NCBI GenBank assembly: GCA_963589425.1
Contig: CAVAKZ010000007.1
Span: 9,019-73,018 of the forward strand
DNA length: 64,000 nucleotides
Origin: CAKRJP01 sp963589425
GTDB lineage: Bacteria; Bacillota; Clostridia; Lachnospirales; Lachnospiraceae
Direction: 5' to 3'
Shown here: in pieces, positions 50,113 to 57,774 of the stretch
Layout: each line of letters starts with the position of its first letter
How positions within the stretch are numbered: the first letter of the stretch is position 1
The notes under the pieces: model-generated
The model's database searches: none
Seen by the model: the letters and a program-made list of their open reading frames with translations, nothing else
What the model was told of the DNA's origin: nothing
Made by a program: the position numbers and the translations under genes

Positions 50113-52017
50113 CTATTTTGCTTTTGTATCAATTTCTTCTTTAATCTTGGCAATGAATTCATCCAGTGTGCACTGACCTTCATCCCCTTCTTTTCTGCTT
50201 CTTACAGATACCTTTCCTTCTTCCTCTTCCTTACCACCTACAACTAACATGTAAGGAACCTTCTTCATCTGAGCCTCGCGGATCTTATATCCGATCTTCT
50301 CTGCACGGGTATCGATTTCTGCACGGATGCCGGCCTCATTAAGAGCTGCCAGCACCTTCTCCCCATATCCCATAAATTTATCAGAAAGTGGAAGTACCTT
50401 TACCTGTACCGGAGCTAACCATGTTGGGAATGCTCCTGCAAAATGCTCGATTAAAATTCCGATAAATCTTTCAATAGATCCAAAGGCTACACGGTGGATC
50501 ATAATCGGTCTATGCTTTTCTCCGTCTGCCCCTGTATACTCTAAGTTAAATCGAAGTGGAAGCTGGAAGTCTAACTGAATGGTTCCGCACTGCCAGGTTC
50601 TTCCGATAGAATCCTCCAAGTGAAAGTCGATCTTTGGTCCGTAGAAGGCACCGTCTCCTTCGTTTACAACATAAGGAAGTCCAATATCCTCCAGGGCACT
50701 TCTAAGGGCATCTGTAGCCATTTCCCAATCTTCATCGCTTCCCATACTGTCCTCCGGACGGGTAGAAAGCTCTACATGATATTTGAATCCAAAGAGGTCA
50801 TAAACCTGATCAATAAGCTGTACAACACCCTTGATCTCATCCTTTACCTGGTCCGGTGTCATGAAGATATGGGCATCATCCTGGGTAAAGCAGCGCACAC
50901 GCATCAGTCCGTGAAGCTGTCCGGATTTCTCATGACGGTGAACAAGGCCAAGCTCTCCCATACGAATCGGAAGATCACGGTAAGAACGGGGCTCTGACTC
51001 GTAAACTAAAATTCCACCTGGGCAGTTCATTGGCTTAATAGCAAAATCGGTATCGTCAATAACTGTGGTGTACATATTTTCTTTGTAGTGATCCCAGTGT
51101 CCGGAAGTCTCCCACAGATGGCGGCTTAACATGATTGGGGAAGAAATCTCCACATAACCGGCTTTTCTATGGATCTGTCTCCAGTAATCCAAAAGGGTAT
51201 TCTTAAGAACCATTCCGTTTGGAAGGAAGAAGGGGAATCCCGGTCCCTCCTCACGCATCATAAAGAGGCCTAGTTCTTTTCCTAATTTTCTATGGTCACG
51301 TTTCTTTGCTTCCTCAAGCATGGTCAGATAATCATCCAGGTCTGCTTTCTTAGGGAATGCAGTTCCATAGATTCTCTGAAGCATCTTATTCTTCTCGCTG
51401 CCTCTCCAGTAAGCTCCTGCAAGGCTGGTAAGCTTAAATGCTTTTACCGGCTTTGTAGTCATAAGGTGAGGGCCTGCACAAAGGTCTGTAAATTCTCCCT
51501 GAGAATAAAAGCTAATGGTCTCTCCCTCCGGAAGATCCTCAATTAACTCTACCTTGTATGGTTCCTCCTTCTCCTTAAAAAAGGCAAGGGCCTCATCTCT
51601 AGGCATGGTATACTGCTTAATCTCTAAATTCTCTTTTACGATCTTCTTCATCTCTGCTTCGATCTTCTCAAGATCATCTGCAACAAATGGAGTTTCTCTA
51701 TCTACATCATAATAGAATCCATCTGCTATGGAAGGTCCGATGGCAAGCTTTGTCTCCGGATACAATCTCTTAATAGCCTGTGCCATAATGTGAGATGCTG
51801 TGTGACGGAAAGCGCCCTGTCCCTTCTCATCATTGAATGTAAGGATGTTTAGCTCACAGTCCTTGTCCACAAGTGTACGAAGGTCAACTACTTCTCCGTC
51901 TACCTCTCCTGCAGTAGCTACTCTTGCAAGTCCTTCACTGATATCTTTTGCAATGTCAATGACTGACATTGCTTCTGCATATTCTTTTGATGAGCCATCT
52001 TTTAATGTTATCTTCAT
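50113..52017 (-). CDS. thrS: Threonyl-tRNA synthetase
   Basis: 634 aa from the ATG at 52017 after AAGGAGAG; the longer open frame upstream runs through the T-box leader. TGS domain at the N terminus (MKITLKDGSSKEYAEAM), editing domain with HTASHIMAQAIKRLYP, class II core with MNCPGGILVYESE and GLVHRHEKSGQLHGLMRVR, and a C-terminal anticodon domain. First gene of the operon that continues into folate synthesis. Confidence 0.96.
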   Translation of the reverse strand: MKITLKDGSSKEYAEAMSVIDIAKDISEGLARVATAGEVDGEVVDLRTLVDKDCELNILTFNDEKGQGAFRHTASHIMAQAIKRLYPETKLAIGPSIADGFYYDVDRETPFVADDLEKIEAEMKKIVKENLEIKQYTMPRDEALAFFKEKEEPYKVELIEDLPEGETISFYSQGEFTDLCAGPHLMTTKPVKAFKLTSLAGAYWRGSEKNKMLQRIYGTAFPKKADLDDYLTMLEEAKKRDHRKLGKELGLFMMREEGPGFPFFLPNGMVLKNTLLDYWRQIHRKAGYVEISSPIMLSRHLWETSGHWDHYKENMYTTVIDDTDFAIKPMNCPGGILVYESEPRSYRDLPIRMGELGLVHRHEKSGQLHGLMRVRCFTQDDAHIFMTPDQVKDEIKGVVQLIDQVYDLFGFKYHVELSTRPEDSMGSDEDWEMATDALRSALEDIGLPYVVNEGDGAFYGPKIDFHLEDSIGRTWQCGTIQLDFQLPLRFNLEYTGADGEKHRPIMIHRVAFGSIERFIGILIEHFAGAFPTWLAPVQVKVLPLSDKFMGYGEKVLAALNEAGIRAEIDTRAEKIGYKIREAQMKKVPYMLVVGGKEEEEGKVSVRSRKEGDEGQCTLDEFIAKIKEEIDTKAK

Positions 52018-52104
52018 AATCCGTCTCTCCTTTTTATTTTCATAAATTCCGGAATCGCAAAACACAGATTTGCTATAGTGTTTGCATTTGCCAAGTTTTT
52101 GCAA

Positions 52105-52380
52105 CAAAAAAGGCATCCGCCTATGGAATGCCTTGCTAATCACTTTCATGAAGCTTCCACAAAAACACTCCTCCAGGGACGGGATCCTTCCCGCGGTTCC
52201 ACCCTGCTTGCTTTCCATGAAAACCTCTTACTTTGTGATGATAACGGAATCACCGTGCCTGATTAGGGCCGCTCGGAGGTGGTCTTCAAAATGTCCTCCA
52301 ACAAAGCTCTCTCAGCAAATGAGCTTCTCTCTTGGGTTGTGGGGCAAATCTACTCTTCTCCTCAACGCTTTCTCTTATAC
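52105..52380 (-). promoter_or_regulatory. T-box riboswitch of thrS (specifier ACC)
   Basis: T-box core AGGGTGGAACCGCGG at about 52206-52192 on the reverse strand, followed by the terminator GGCATTCC-ATAGGC-GGATGCC and TTTTTT (52132-52105). In stem I the context GAAG-ACC-A places the threonine codon ACC at 52283-52281, exactly parallel to GAAG-GTA in the valS leader. Control by tRNA-Thr charging would extend to the downstream folate genes. Confidence 0.93.
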
Positions 52381-52387
52381 TGTGGAT

Positions 52388-52417
52388 ATTCTACTCCAGC
52401 CAATTACGTGGTGTCAA
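52388..52417 (-). promoter_or_regulatory. Predicted promoter of the thrS-folate operon
   Basis: TTGACA (52417-52412), 18-base spacer, TAGAAT (52393-52388) on the reverse strand. Confidence 0.65.
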
Positions 52418-52449
52418 GCACTAGTTTTCTATATAGGGCTTGTGTATTT

Positions 52450-53367
52450 TTACTGAATTCCATTTACCAGGTCCTTTAAGGTGGGAGGATCAAAGTCAAA
52501 TCCCACACCAATGCTTCCATCCATTTGGATCACCTTTGCGGCATGCTTGGCAGCCAGGGCCAGGGCCTCCTGCAATGCCTGTCCCCTTTCAAACCTTCCT
52601 TGGGTCTCTTCTTGTTTTTCGTATGCTAAGTACCGGGCCAGAAAGGCTGCAATATAGGAATCCCCTGCTCCCAAAGTATCTGTAGCCTCTATATCCATGG
52701 TATCCTGCTTGTAAAATCTATTTCCGTCGTAGGCGATCACCGCCTCATTTCCTCTGGTTCCTACTGCAATCTTACAGCCAAGGTCTACGGTTAACTTCAA
52801 GTATTTTTTTATCTCTTCTTCTTTTAAATGCCAACAAGAGAAAAATCCATAGCTAATGTAGGGGGCGATTTCTCTTATAACTTCTTCAGAAAATGCCGCA
52901 TGAAAATCATAGCAGATTGTCACATCATGGTCCCTTGCCAGCCTTTTAATGTGGGTCAGATCCACACAGCAGAGCCTTCCCATGCAGATCACATCATACT
53001 GCTTCACATAAGAAATTTCTTCTTCTGTGAAGCTGATGGGGTAAAGATCTGTAACCCCCTCCTTGTTCCACATTAAAAAAACCCTGTCTCCGTCTTCCTT
53101 TAATTCTACCAAACTGTAGCCGCTAGCCCCCTCCTCATGATGGGAAAAAGAAACATCCACTCCCAGTTTATTGAGGGTATCTTCTAAAATCTCTCCTGCC
53201 TGGTCATTGGCAAAAACCCCTAGAAATCCTGCCTCTGCTCCAAGGGAAGCTGCATTACAGGCAATATTATATTCATTTCCTCCCGGATACATACGCTTCT
53301 GATTTGGATAAATATCCAAAGTAGCAACTCCTGTCCCCAGTATTTTGACTTTATTTTTTTCCAACAT
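52450..53367 (-). CDS. PfkB-family sugar/nucleoside kinase
   Basis: 305 aa. GTGVATLDIYPNQKRMYPGG at the N terminus and the C-terminal signature ATDTLGAGDSYIAAFLARY (anion hole and catalytic Asp) are ribokinase/PfkB family. Closest in pattern to fructoselysine 6-kinase FrlD, but no other frl gene is present. It is the last gene of the ECF operon and 49 bases after the NiaR-like regulator; in that setting a nucleoside such as nicotinamide or nicotinate riboside is a reasonable guess, unproven. Confidence 0.85.
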   Translation of the reverse strand: MLEKNKVKILGTGVATLDIYPNQKRMYPGGNEYNIACNAASLGAEAGFLGVFANDQAGEILEDTLNKLGVDVSFSHHEEGASGYSLVELKEDGDRVFLMWNKEGVTDLYPISFTEEEISYVKQYDVICMGRLCCVDLTHIKRLARDHDVTICYDFHAAFSEEVIREIAPYISYGFFSCWHLKEEEIKKYLKLTVDLGCKIAVGTRGNEAVIAYDGNRFYKQDTMDIEATDTLGAGDSYIAAFLARYLAYEKQEETQGRFERGQALQEALALAAKHAAKVIQMDGSIGVGFDFDPPTLKDLVNGIQ

Positions 53368-53416
53368 ATCTAATTCCTCTGTCTTATAGGGTCTAAGACT
53401 TTATATTCCCAAGGCT

Positions 53417-53968
53417 TTATCTCCAAAAATTTATGGGTTCATAATCTTGAAGTTTTGCTAAAAATCCTCGCTCCTGAAGCTTTTCCTGAATAAGATCCAG
53501 CAAGATCTTTGTAGGTGCCGACACGGTATGATAGTGATAACCTGATGTTACATTCATAAGAAGGCTGGACTTGCCGCTCTTTAGCTCTTCCATAAATTTT
53601 TCTATATCCTCATGATTTGCAATATGAAGATCCCCTTTAAGGACTCCATATACCCTGTGGTTGATGAAGACATCCTCCACCAGGCCTCCATAATTTACAA
53701 TAATCTCCAGTTCTTCCCTGGTCTCCTCACTGGAATGAGACACCTTAAACACTCTGGTATTTTTTGCCAACTCTTCTTTGGCTTTTTCCAAAACATAGCC
53801 TGTATTGGTAGCGGTAATTTCCAAATTCTGAGCTCTTAAAAGAGCAATGTCCTGAACCACTACCTGTCTGCTTACTCCCAAATCCTTAGCCAGGTCTTTA
53901 CCGGACACCGGATTTTGGCACTGTCTAAGGATCTTTAGCATTCTCTCTCTACGTTCTTTCCCCGACAT
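53417..53968 (-). CDS. NiaR-like transcriptional repressor (HTH_11 + 3H domain)
   Basis: 183 aa. HTH at residues 1-60 (RRERMLKILRQCQNPVSGKD, VSRQVVVQDIALL) followed by a 3H domain, where conserved histidines such as those in VFINHRVYGVL, DLHIANHEDIEKF and SGYHYHTVSAP bind a metal and nicotinate in known NiaR proteins. It is the Firmicute repressor of NAD synthesis and niacin uptake. It overlaps the end of the ECF ATPase gene by 20 bases, so it is embedded in the operon it probably controls (dyad at 57654-57675). Confidence 0.88.
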   Translation of the reverse strand: MSGKERRERMLKILRQCQNPVSGKDLAKDLGVSRQVVVQDIALLRAQNLEITATNTGYVLEKAKEELAKNTRVFKVSHSSEETREELEIIVNYGGLVEDVFINHRVYGVLKGDLHIANHEDIEKFMEELKSGKSSLLMNVTSGYHYHTVSAPTKILLDLIQEKLQERGFLAKLQDYEPINFWR

Positions 53969-55637
53969 AAATGCTTCCTCTCACTTCCCATATTAGTTCC
54001 ATGTAACAAGGTTTCTGTAATCTCGCCTTCTCTAAAATCTGGTCTTTTGAAAAAACATCCCTGGCACTTCCATCTGCCAAAATTTCCCCATGAGCCATTA
54101 CAATCACCCGTTCAAAATATTCATCTACAAAGTCCATATCATGAAGAATGGCAATCACAAGCTTCCCCTTTTCAGAAAGCTCCTTAATCATATTTCCAAT
54201 GCGACAGCGGCCTGCATAATCCTGGGCAATGGTAGGCTCATCTAAAATAATCACGTCCGTATCCATAGCTACCACCGATGCAATAGCTGTCATTTTCCGT
54301 TGATGAAGGTCTAGATCATAGGGGTTGTCCTCCTCTTTTCCGAAAAGCCCCATAAGCTCCATGGCTGCCAGGGCCTTCTCTTTTGCCACATCTTCTGACA
54401 TGCCAATATTCAAAGGGCCATACATTACTTCCTCTAAGACCTTGTGTTTAAAAATTTGATCGTCAGGATTCTGAAATACATAGCCTACCTTGTCTGCTAA
54501 CATGGCTACGGTTTTTTTAGAAATGTCTTCCTCACCAAAATAGATTTCTCCTCCCAAGGGTTTTAAAAGACCTTTTAAAAGACGAACCAAGGTGGTTTTT
54601 CCCGCACCGTTTTGGCCGATGATGGCTGTGGTTCGGCCATCCAAAGAAAGACTCNNNNNNNNNNCCCGAAAAATAGGCACATCTTTTTTATAAGAGAAGC
54701 TTAGATTTTTCACTTTAAAGATATCTTTTCCCTGAAATCTACATGGATTTTTTCCCGGTTTATTCAAAGCTTCCAAGAGTTTTTCTTTCAAAAGATCACT
54801 TTGCTGTTCTTCAAATAGTCTAAGGGTAGCTTCCAGGGTTGCAGGGTAGGTCCCATCCTTGTTTTCCAAATGAAACTCTTTGGAAATCCTGGTATAAGCA
54901 GGGGGCTGCACCCCTATATCTGCCAGATCCGCTCTTGAAAAGATCTTTTCCGGCCTATCAAAATCTACCACCTTTCCTTGATGCATCAAAAGAATTCGAT
55001 GACAGTACTTTGCCATTTTTTCAAGCTTTTGCTCCACCATAATGATGGTCACACCACTTTGTCGCAACTTGTCCACCACCCTAAAGACTTCCTCTGTCCC
55101 CTGGGGATCAAGTTGGGAGGTAGGCTCATCTAAAATAATAACCTGAGGCTGCATAACCAAAATACTGGCAATAGCCACTCGCTGCATTTGTCCTCCTGAT
55201 AGGTCAAAAGGATTTCTGGCTCTGTACTGCCAGATATCTAAATCCTTTAAAGTAGTCTCAATGCGCCTCTTCATCTCATCTCTGGGCACCCCTAGATTCT
55301 GAAGACCATAGGCCACTTCCCCATATACCGTATCCTTGGCTCCTGATAATTGATTAAAAGGATTCTGGAAAATCAGGCCCACCTGCTCACACATTTCCTC
55401 CACCGGGCAGCTTTCTACTAGAGTGTCATTTACAAAAACTTTTCCCCCGTAAGCCCCATTATAAAAGTTTGGCACTAGTCCTATAATAGCCTGGGTCAGG
55501 CTACTTTTTCCCGCACCGTTTGCTCCAACAATGCCGATAAATTCTCCCTTCTTTATGGTGAGGGATATGTTATCTAAGGCCAGAGCCTCTGTATTTGGGT
55601 ATTTATATTTTAAATGTTCGATTTTAATTATGTCCAT
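53949..55637 (-). CDS. ECF transporter energizing ATPase, fused A1-A2 (interrupted by N gap)
   Basis: 562 aa with two ABC domains: Walker A GANGAGKSSLTQAI and GQNGAGKTTLVRLL, first signature LSGGQMQRVAIAS, Walker B VIILDEPTSQLDP and VIILDEPTIAQDYA. The second domain has LDLHQRKMTAIAS where LSGGQ is expected. Ten N at 54655-54664 fall just before the second Walker A. The frame is kept on both sides and about four residues would fill the family pattern, so the gene is probably intact. It powers the S and T proteins encoded upstream. Confidence 0.88.
   Translation of the reverse strand: MDIIKIEHLKYKYPNTEALALDNISLTIKKGEFIGIVGANGAGKSSLTQAIIGLVPNFYNGAYGGKVFVNDTLVESCPVEEMCEQVGLIFQNPFNQLSGAKDTVYGEVAYGLQNLGVPRDEMKRRIETTLKDLDIWQYRARNPFDLSGGQMQRVAIASILVMQPQVIILDEPTSQLDPQGTEEVFRVVDKLRQSGVTIIMVEQKLEKMAKYCHRILLMHQGKVVDFDRPEKIFSRADLADIGVQPPAYTRISKEFHLENKDGTYPATLEATLRLFEEQQSDLLKEKLLEALNKPGKNPCRFQGKDIFKVKNLSFSYKKDVPIFRXXXXSLSLDGRTTAIIGQNGAGKTTLVRLLKGLLKPLGGEIYFGEEDISKKTVAMLADKVGYVFQNPDDQIFKHKVLEEVMYGPLNIGMSEDVAKEKALAAMELMGLFGKEEDNPYDLDLHQRKMTAIASVVAMDTDVIILDEPTIAQDYAGRCRIGNMIKELSEKGKLVIAILHDMDFVDEYFERVIVMAHGEILADGSARDVFSKDQILEKARLQKPCYMELIWEVRGSIYVGERT
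54655..54664. other. 10-base run of N (assembly gap)
   Basis: The only undetermined bases in the window, inside the second half of the ECF ATPase gene. A 10-base gap keeps the frame (four unknown codons), which suggests the true missing length is close to that. Confidence 1.
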
Positions 55638-55668
55638 CTGTCAACTCTCCGTGATTTTCTTTCCCCTG

Positions 55669-56436
55669 CTAGAATGCCACCCTGGCCACTATAGTAAGGA
55701 CAATCATAAGCACCAAAAAAGCACCGATCAGGCGATCTCCTTTGTGTTTCTTTCTATCCTCTAAAAAGGTCTTTTTATTTTTTCTTCCAAATCCCCGTAC
55801 CTCTAAGGCAATGGCTCGTTCTCTGGTGTTAATAAGAGAGCTTGTTACCACCGGAGAAATCAAAGGAATAAAGGCCTTTGCTCTGGTAAAAAAATTTCCC
55901 TCTGTCTCCATACCGCGGCTCCTCTGGGCATCTGCAATAGTGTCCTTAGAGGCCATCATCTGGGGTAAAATCTGAAATACAGATACCACAATATAGCCAA
56001 ATTTAGGAGAAAAGCCATTTTTTTCCAACTCATCCACCAGCTCCGGTATGGAAGTAGTTAATACAAAAACCGCAAAAGCCAAAAGCATATTTAAAATATT
56101 CAGACCAATTCTTGCGGCATAGAAAAAGCCTTCTTTATAAATATTGACACCACCAATCTTCACAAGAATATGTTCATTTCCATGATACAAAAAAGTCTGG
56201 ATTAAAAAGATTACAATAATCAAGGTGAAGGAGAAGCCAATCAGCGGAAGAGCCCTTTTTATGATTCCTCCGGAGGCTAAAAGCAGCAAACTGCATAAAA
56301 TAAGGATAGGGAAAAGCCATAGCTTTCCCCCAATTAATGGTATGCAGATTGCCGCCAGTATATATAATAATTTGGTATAGGGATGCATTTTATTTAAATA
56401 GCTTCCTCTGTCTTCGTACAAGCTGATACTACTCAT
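55669..56436 (-). CDS. ECF transporter transmembrane T component
   Basis: 255 aa, about five to six membrane helices. Contains the coupling-helix region (ADAQRSRGMETEGNFFTRAK and ERAIALEVRGFGRKNKK) with the Ala-Arg-Gly motifs that grip the two ATPase domains. AAGGATGG before the ATG. Between the S and A genes, so this is a dedicated rather than shared ECF module. Confidence 0.92.
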   Translation of the reverse strand: MSSISLYEDRGSYLNKMHPYTKLLYILAAICIPLIGGKLWLFPILILCSLLLLASGGIIKRALPLIGFSFTLIIVIFLIQTFLYHGNEHILVKIGGVNIYKEGFFYAARIGLNILNMLLAFAVFVLTTSIPELVDELEKNGFSPKFGYIVVSVFQILPQMMASKDTIADAQRSRGMETEGNFFTRAKAFIPLISPVVTSSLINTRERAIALEVRGFGRKNKKTFLEDRKKHKGDRLIGAFLVLMIVLTIVARVAF

Positions 56437-56453
56437 AAGCTACCATCCTTTTC

Positions 56454-57065
56454 TTAATCTAACCGCTCCACTTTCGCATTCACATCGTAAAGTGCAGTAA
56501 GTTTCTTTGGAAGTCCCTGAAGAATTACATATACAATAAGCATAGTAATTAATTTGTCCGGTACATCCACAACTACTTCATCGAGCAGAGATCCTAGATT
56601 TCTAGATATCCCTGACACCTGAGCAAATGCAAAGATTGCATCTCCCCAGGCATTACCGGTCATTCCTCCCCAGAAGATAATATTCAAAGGGGTTGAGACC
56701 ACAACTGCTGCAAGGCCCCCTCCAACTGCAGTTAAAATACACTTGCCAATAGAGTCCATAAATCCAAGTCTGGCCATAACACCCACTACAAGTCCGATAA
56801 AGAGACTGGTAAGTGCATAAACCAAGGTAATATTATCCCCTGTTGTAAGGCCATAAATCAGGTTATTTAGGGCTCCACAGATAGCTCCGATAATGGGGCC
56901 TCCAAGGCAGGCCCCGATACAAGTTCCGATAGAGTCCAACCACAGAGGCAATTTTAATAATGATGCAAAAAATTTGCCTAGATAATTAATTCCAATACAG
57001 GCAGGAATCAACACGATAGTTGCTGCCGTTAATTTTGTTTTAAAAACATTCCTCATTCTCCTCAT
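56454..57065 (-). CDS. ECF transporter S component (substrate unknown)
   Basis: 203 aa, about six membrane helices (LIPACIGINYLGKFFA, PLWLDSIGTCIGACLGGPII, GALNNLIYGLTTG). It resembles the S-component group found in clostridia with no assigned vitamin; it is not an evident NiaX, ThiT, RibU or BioY by eye. The two start ATGs (57065 and 57056) are both possible. Co-transcribed with a NiaR-like repressor and an amidohydrolase, which points to an NAD precursor. Confidence 0.85.
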   Translation of the reverse strand: MRRMRNVFKTKLTAATIVLIPACIGINYLGKFFASLLKLPLWLDSIGTCIGACLGGPIIGAICGALNNLIYGLTTGDNITLVYALTSLFIGLVVGVMARLGFMDSIGKCILTAVGGGLAAVVVSTPLNIIFWGGMTGNAWGDAIFAFAQVSGISRNLGSLLDEVVVDVPDKLITMLIVYVILQGLPKKLTALYDVNAKVERLD

Positions 57066-57074
57066 TCTCCTTCT

Positions 57075-57632
57075 TTAAAGCTTGTCTTGCAAATATTCCT
57101 GGGTAGTCATCCGTTTAACGTGGAGAGGCTCTAGTCCTTCAAGAACAGACTCCACTGCTCCTTCTGTGTCCCCATTGATCCCGGCACAGGCATCTGTCAG
57201 ATAAACCACATAGCTTCCCTGGTCTATAAGTGCCATGGCAGTTGCCAAAACGCAGCATTCTGCTACCACGCCTGTTAAGACGACTCGACCTGCCCCTTCA
57301 GCCGCCTCCAAAACCTCAGGAATGCTAAGGGATGAATAGGTGGATTTCTCATATAGGGGATATTTTTTTAAGTCATCCAAAAACAGGTCCATAATCTCAT
57401 TGGCATGGGCATCCCGGTTGACCTGATCATTCTCTCGGTTGTAGTCTGCCCAAACTCCCTTAGGATCTTTTGCTGCTACAAATGCAGTAAAAATCACATC
57501 TAGATTCTCCGGATCTTTTTCAAGAATTTCTTTAATCTTCTCTCCTGCCCTTTGAACTCCGGGACAATACCACTGACCGCCTTCTCCATATACATTTTGC
57601 ATATCAATGACCAATAAGAGGTCTTTTTTCAT
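57075..57632 (-). CDS. Isochorismatase-family hydrolase (nicotinamidase-like)
   Basis: 185 aa from the ATG at 57632 after GGAGG. Catalytic triad candidates: Asp in LLLVIDMQNVY (residue about 9), Lys in YEKSTYSSL, Cys in VVLTGVVAECCVLATAMAL. The cis-peptide VVAECC stretch fits nicotinamidases and related cysteine hydrolases. First gene of the operon, next to ECF and NiaR genes, so conversion of nicotinamide to nicotinate is the leading guess. The zinc-site pattern of classical nicotinamidase is not certain. Confidence 0.85.
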   Translation of the reverse strand: MKKDLLLVIDMQNVYGEGGQWYCPGVQRAGEKIKEILEKDPENLDVIFTAFVAAKDPKGVWADYNRENDQVNRDAHANEIMDLFLDDLKKYPLYEKSTYSSLSIPEVLEAAEGAGRVVLTGVVAECCVLATAMALIDQGSYVVYLTDACAGINGDTEGAVESVLEGLEPLHVKRMTTQEYLQDKL

Positions 57633-57653
57633 CTTTGTCCTCCATGTGCCATC

Positions 57654-57675
57654 TGTCTTAGGATGTGACAAGACA
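57654..57675 (-). promoter_or_regulatory. Candidate NiaR operator
   Basis: TGTCTT-N10-AAGACA, a perfect 6-base dyad in 22 bases, 21 bases upstream of the amidohydrolase start and just downstream of the predicted transcription start. It would act as a roadblock or promoter-overlapping operator for the NiaR-like protein encoded in the same operon. Confidence 0.6.
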
Positions 57676-57692
57676 CTTAACAATACAGGCAC

Positions 57693-57721
57693 ATTTTATA
57701 CGCTTGTTATAAAAAAGTCAA
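57693..57721 (-). promoter_or_regulatory. Predicted promoter of the ECF/NiaR operon
   Basis: TTGACT (57721-57716), 17-base spacer, TAAAAT (57698-57693) on the reverse strand. The -35 box lies within the 3' arm of the terminator of the preceding gene. Confidence 0.6.
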
Positions 57722-57748
57722 GGCGTCTTTTTCGCCTTGACTTTCTTT
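57711..57748 (-). terminator. Terminator after the calpain-like gene
   Basis: AAGTCAAGGCG pairs with CGCCTTGACTT around a 7-base loop; on the reverse strand it is followed by six T. It ends transcription of the gene at 57775-59991. Confidence 0.85.
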
Positions 57749-57774
57749 GACTTTTCACCGTCTTCCCTACACTT

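Noticed and set aside
52018..52218. Upstream extension of the thrS frame
   Set aside because: It covers the T-box core and terminator, and the TGS domain begins exactly at the ATG at 52017.
52450..53367. Fructoselysine 6-kinase (FrlD) as a firm name for the PfkB protein
   Set aside because: The N-terminal pattern is similar, but no deglycase or other frl gene is nearby and the operon points to a different substrate.
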